NCBI GenBank assembly: GCA_030145435.1
Contig: JAQYVQ010000120.1
Span: 1 to 26,041, forward strand
Length of the DNA stretch: 26,041 nucleotides
Direction: 5' to 3'
DNA from: Syntrophobacteria bacterium
Lineage (GTDB): Bacteria > Desulfobacterota > DSWW01
Part shown: positions 23,242 through 26,041 of the stretch, piece by piece
How the letters are laid out: each line of letters starts with the position of its first letter
Position numbering within the stretch: the first letter of the stretch is position 1
Program-made: the position numbers and the translations under genes
The notes under the pieces: model-generated
Database searches by the model: none
Told to the model about the DNA's origin: nothing
Seen by the model: the letters and a program-made list of their open reading frames with translations, nothing else

Positions 23242-23580
23242 ATGGATCTTACTTGTCGCACGTGCGGCTTTTCGGGAGACCACGGCGAGTTTCAGCGCCT
23301 TTGTGCGAATTGCTGACCCGCTACCGGAGAGTCTGATCTCCGGCAGTGCCCCAGGTGTGGGGCCGAATGTGTGTTTTCCCGTACCGAGTCCCTGGAACAA
23401 GAACCTGACCAGATGAAAGAGCTCTCCAGGCGGCTGGCGGCCATTGAGAAGACAACCGATACAGCCGTCCTGGAAGAAGCGAGAGGGCTCTTGACCAGAC
23501 TGCACAGCATGAACAGGCGGTGGAACATCCCTGAACTGAAGCAATTCCTGCTGCAGCGCCAGAAGGAACTCTTCTATTAG
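23242..23580 (+). CDS. Candidate selenoprotein: zinc-ribbon protein with in-frame UGA
   Basis: Reading from ATG 23242 (AAAGGA eight bases upstream) gives 112 residues if UGA at 23314-23316 is decoded, as Sec25. Before it lie C5-x2-C8 (CRTCGF) and C21-x2-C24 (LCANC), so Sec directly follows Cys24. After it comes C36-x2-C39 (LRQCPRCGAEC) and then a helical tail (residues 50-112, RRLAAIEKT, NIPELKQFLLQRQ). The two halves of one zinc ribbon, parallel to the 73-aa neighbour, lie on either side of the UGA. No good start follows it before the second CxxC; the first Met is residue 58. A hairpin with SECIS features begins 3 bases after the UGA. Other genes here end in UGA, so the codon is not recoded genome-wide. 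A disrupted pseudogene is the alternative. Confidence 0.7.
23319..23348 (+). promoter_or_regulatory. SECIS-like hairpin directly after the in-frame UGA
   Basis: The upper stem is 7 bp, all Watson-Crick (23324-23330 with 23337-23343), with a 6-base loop GUCUGA (23331-23336). Below an A.C mismatch there are 4 more pairs (23319-23322 with 23345-23348, one G.U). The loop begins with G, and GUCU recalls the AGGUCU loop of E. coli fdhF. The loop starts 14 bases after the UGA, a little closer than in fdhF. Confidence 0.6.
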
Positions 23581-23593
23581 CGGTCAAGGATCA

Positions 23594-23628
23594 GAAAGCG
23601 AAAGGTAAAAGGGCAAAGGCGAAAGGTA
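23594..23628 (+). repeat. Heptamer array GAAAGGN
   Basis: Five degenerate 7-base units (GAAAGCG, AAAGGTA, AAAGGGC, AAAGGCG, AAAGGTA) in the 71-base gap before the second MoxR gene. Same family as 5760-5790 and 5847-5882. Confidence 0.65.
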
Positions 23629-23651
23629 CCTCCTTTGGAAAGAGAGGAAAG

Positions 23652-24500
23652 ATGAGCGGATTCGACGCAGGCTTGACCGTCCCGAAAGCGGAAGAACATT
23701 TCTTCCTGCCCAAACACGTCATTGAAAACTTGGAGAGGATCAAGCTTCTGGCCAAACGCCACCCGGTAAACATCCTCGTGGCGGGGAAGCAGGGGTGCGG
23801 CAAGTCGACGCTGGTTCGGCAGTTTGCGGCCCGGAACAAGAGGCCCCTGGCCAACTTCCAGATCGGGATTCTGTCCGAACCGGGCCAGCTCTTCGGGGAA
23901 CACCGGCTCAAGGACGGCGAAACGTACTACCAGGAGTTTCTCTTCCCCAAGGCGATCCAGACGCCGGGGTGCGTGATTCATCTGGAGGAGATCAACCGGC
24001 CGGAGCACCCGAAGGCGTTGAACATGCTGTTCTCGCTCCTTGCGGAGGACCGGAAGGTGTGGACGGATGAGCTTGGGTTGATGAAGGTGGCGGATGAGGT
24101 GGTCTTCTTTGCGACCCTCAATGAAGGCGAGGAGTTCGTGGGTACCGAAATGCTGGATGCCGCGCTTCGAGACCGGTTCTATGTGAGTCTGCTCGATTAC
24201 CTGCCGTCCGAAGTGGAGACCAGGGTCTTGCATCTGAAGACGGGCATCGATGATGCGGACGCTCTGACCATCGTCAACGTGGCCAACAAGCTCCGAAGCA
24301 ACACGCAGGAGCCGATGGTTGTCTCCACGCGGCATACCCTTATGATCGCGGAAATGATGGCTGTGGGGGCCTCCTTCGAGGGGGCCTTTATCAACAGCCT
24401 CCAGGTAAGCCGGGACGTCCTCGAGTCGGTGCTGCTTTCCCTGCACGTGGAACTCCAGCTTGCCGCGAAGGGGGACGGAAAGATGTATGAGCTCTTCTAG
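23652..24500 (+). CDS. MoxR-family AAA+ ATPase, BssE-like (copy 2)
   Basis: 282 aa. Walker A is GKQGCGKSTL near residues 42-51, Walker B is VIHLEEINR, then FFATLNEGEEF and ALRDRFYVSLL with the arginine finger. GAGAGG lies before the ATG. Length and motifs match BssE, which follows the structural genes in benzylsuccinate synthase operons. Its place after the small-subunit genes supports a role in assembling or activating the GRE. No VWA gene is beside it in the window. It is a paralogue of 3171-4037, with similar residues throughout, including GETYYQEFLFPKAIQTPGC in both. Confidence 0.92.
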   Translation: MSGFDAGLTVPKAEEHFFLPKHVIENLERIKLLAKRHPVNILVAGKQGCGKSTLVRQFAARNKRPLANFQIGILSEPGQLFGEHRLKDGETYYQEFLFPKAIQTPGCVIHLEEINRPEHPKALNMLFSLLAEDRKVWTDELGLMKVADEVVFFATLNEGEEFVGTEMLDAALRDRFYVSLLDYLPSEVETRVLHLKTGIDDADALTIVNVANKLRSNTQEPMVVSTRHTLMIAEMMAVGASFEGAFINSLQVSRDVLESVLLSLHVELQLAAKGDGKMYELF

Positions 24501-24521
24501 TTTTCATAAGGAGGTGAATCG

Positions 24522-24932
24522 ATGAAGATCAATGAAAAGGTAAGAGAGTACCTGCAGTCGGAAGGTAGATCCAATGTTCTCGCCACAACGGACACAGCGG
24601 GCAAGGTGAACCTGGCTGTCTTCGGGTCTCTGGCGCTGGTCGATGACGAGACGGTCGTTGTCATGGTGGGAGACAATCGAACGTACGCGAACCTGCAAGC
24701 GAATCCCCTCGCGAGTCTCTTGGTGACCCTCCACGGGAAGACAGGGATGCAACAGGAGGGTTGTCGCGTCTACCTGAAGGTGCGATCGATGGAAGACGGG
24801 GGGAAGATGTTTGACGAGATCAAAGGGAAGGTGAGGGCGAAGGTTGGGGATGCGGCGGAGATGCTCAAGCATCTCGTGTGGTTCGATATTGAAGAGGTCC
24901 GGCCCATTCTGGACATGGGGCAGGGCGTCTAG
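24522..24932 (+). CDS. PNPOx-fold (split-barrel) flavin-binding-like protein
   Basis: 136 aa with a near-perfect AAGGAGGTGA ribosome site. REYLQSEGRSNVLATTDTAGKVNLAVFG at the N-terminus and DNRTYANLQANPLASLLV are typical of small pyridoxamine-phosphate-oxidase-like proteins that bind FMN, haem or F420. Reaction unknown. It lies between the MoxR ATPase and the ligase in the same operon (21-base and 33-base gaps). Confidence 0.85.
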   Translation: MKINEKVREYLQSEGRSNVLATTDTAGKVNLAVFGSLALVDDETVVVMVGDNRTYANLQANPLASLLVTLHGKTGMQQEGCRVYLKVRSMEDGGKMFDEIKGKVRAKVGDAAEMLKHLVWFDIEEVRPILDMGQGV

Positions 24933-24965
24933 AGTCGAGTTTCGTCGAGGAAGGAGTCTGGGAGA

Positions 24966-26041
24966 ATGTCGGTACACTGGGATGTGGGCTACATCGTGCA
25001 GAAGCGTGCGGAGATGTCACCCGACAAGCCGGCGATCATTTTTGAAGATGAGCCGGTCACCTACAAGGAATTGAACCAGGGGGTGAACCGGGCGGCGCAT
25101 TTCATGCGCAAGCGCGGCATACGGAACGGAGACCGGGTCTCGGTTGTGCTGTTGAACTGTGTGGAGTTCTTGGAGGTATATTTCGCCTGCGCCAAATTGG
25201 GCGCGATTCTCGTGCCTCTGAATCACCGACTGGTGGGCCCGGAGCTTGAATATCAGCTGAACGACTGCGGAGCCAGGATGGTGGTGTTTCATGATGCCCT
25301 CGTGGACAACATCGATCAGATTCGCGCTCGGCTGAAGACAGAGGCGGACAAGTTCATCTACATGGCGAGCGGCAGTCCTCGGGGGAACGGCTCCGAATTG
25401 CCCGGATGTCCGGCCTGGGCCGAGGATTATCACGAGCTGACCGGGGACCAGCCGACGAGCGAGCCGGTGCCGGAGAGCCCTGTCCCGTTCGACGCTCCTC
25501 TGGCGATAGTGTACACCTCCGGTGTGACCGGAAACCCGAAGGGGGCCGTGCTCACACACGAGCAGACGTACTTCAAGAATTTCCAGATAGCATTCTACAC
25601 CGAGGCACAGCCGGGGGACGTTTTCGTGGCCCAGATGCCCCTGTTTCACTCGGGGGGGTTGTTCATCGTGGCCACGCCGTCTTTGTGTGCCGGGATGACG
25701 ATGGTGATGCGCAGGGGATTCAACCCGGCCGAGTTCGCCGCCGACATCGAACGGTATCGGGGTACGATTGTCCTGGCGCTGACGACCATGTGGGGGATGA
25801 TCCTGGAGACGGGCAAGCTGGACGAGACGGATGTGAGCAGTGTGCGCTGTGTTTTGGGGGGCGGGGAGAGGACCCCGCCGAGCCTGTTCGAGGAGTTGGC
25901 CAAGCGAGGCCTTCACATGCAGCAGGGGTTCGGGCAGACCGAGAACTCGGCGATGATGATGTTACCGAAGGAGGACATCCAGCGGAAGATGGGCTCCATC
26001 GGCAAGCCGGGATTTTTCACGGACATCTGGATCAAGGGTTC
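24966..26041 (+). CDS. AMP-dependent acyl-CoA ligase (copy 2, 3' end cut by window edge)
   Basis: The frame is open from ATG 24966 (AAGGAG about ten bases upstream) to the edge, 358 codons. It starts MSVHWDVGYIVQKRAEMSP and carries the P-loop YTSGVTGNPKGAVLTH, MPLFHSGGLF and GFGQTENS. It is nearly colinear with the 537-aa ligase at 10705-12318; differences are mostly conservative, apart from the 135-175 segment. The C-terminal catalytic domain is outside the window. In the mutase/activase operon this copy is the likelier alkylsuccinate-CoA ligase; that assignment is inference. Confidence 0.92.
   Translation, partial: MSVHWDVGYIVQKRAEMSPDKPAIIFEDEPVTYKELNQGVNRAAHFMRKRGIRNGDRVSVVLLNCVEFLEVYFACAKLGAILVPLNHRLVGPELEYQLNDCGARMVVFHDALVDNIDQIRARLKTEADKFIYMASGSPRGNGSELPGCPAWAEDYHELTGDQPTSEPVPESPVPFDAPLAIVYTSGVTGNPKGAVLTHEQTYFKNFQIAFYTEAQPGDVFVAQMPLFHSGGLFIVATPSLCAGMTMVMRRGFNPAEFAADIERYRGTIVLALTTMWGMILETGKLDETDVSSVRCVLGGGERTPPSLFEELAKRGLHMQQGFGQTENSAMMMLPKEDIQRKMGSIGKPGFFTDIWIKG

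Noticed and set aside
23314..23316. UGA as tryptophan or glycine through a changed genetic code
   Set aside because: Several genes here, such as the MoaD-like, ligase and flavoprotein genes, use UGA as their stop at a sensible length.
23371..23580. A separate 69-aa gene starting after the UGA
   Set aside because: It has no ribosome site, and this start would leave the second CxxC of the zinc ribbon untranslated; reading through the UGA explains the whole region better, although a pseudogene cannot be excluded.

Overview
The window looks like a hydrocarbon- or fatty-acid-catabolic locus of an anaerobic bacterium. A Desulfobacterota (deltaproteobacterial) sulfate reducer or syntroph is my best guess. 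The reasons are GC-rich DNA, sigma-54 promoters with bacterial enhancer-binding proteins, a glycyl-radical-enzyme (GRE) activase with tiny Fe-S partner proteins, and a probable selenocysteine codon. I see no tRNA, rRNA, insertion sequence, phage gene or CRISPR array.

Layout. Positions 1-15.7 kb hold one long minus-strand gene run. Read 5' to 3' from a sigma-54 promoter near 15.70 kb it carries: a MeaB-type mutase chaperone, a VWA/metallopeptidase-like protein, a SlyD-like FKBP isomerase, an AMP-dependent acyl-CoA ligase, a nitronate-monooxygenase-like flavoprotein, an enoyl-CoA hydratase/isomerase, a TPR protein, a DUF4037 protein, a sugar-epimerase-like SDR, a DUF4125 protein, an acyl-CoA carboxylase carboxyltransferase, a MoxR/BssE-like AAA+ ATPase and a second VWA protein. 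A terminator-like hairpin follows, then a PAS-PAS-sigma-54 activator cut by the left edge. Positions 15.9-18.6 kb hold a small minus-strand operon: a MoaD-like sulfur carrier, an unrecognised 176-aa protein and a second, complete PAS-PAS-sigma-54 activator. From 18.9 kb to the right edge runs a plus-strand operon from a second, near-identical sigma-54 promoter: mutase B12 subunit, mutase large subunit, GRE activase, two small four-cysteine proteins (one BssC/TutF-like), two rubredoxin-like zinc ribbons (the second with an in-frame UGA and SECIS-like hairpin), a second MoxR/BssE-like ATPase, a PNPOx-fold protein, and a second acyl-CoA ligase cut by the right edge.

How it may work together (inference). 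GRE activase, GRE small subunits, AMP ligase, B12-dependent acyl-CoA mutase, MeaB, carboxyltransferase and crotonase are the set expected for anaerobic alkane oxidation by fumarate addition: alkylsuccinate synthase, CoA activation, carbon-skeleton rearrangement to an alkylmalonyl-CoA, decarboxylation, then beta-oxidation. The large catalytic GRE subunit is not in the window, so the substrate is not proven. The mutase diverges from methylmalonyl-CoA mutase exactly in its substrate-binding loops, which fits an unusual acyl-CoA.

Four gene families occur twice (sigma-54 activator, MoxR ATPase, VWA protein, acyl-CoA ligase), suggesting duplication or merging of two related loci. The most novel single item is the candidate selenoprotein at 23242-23580.
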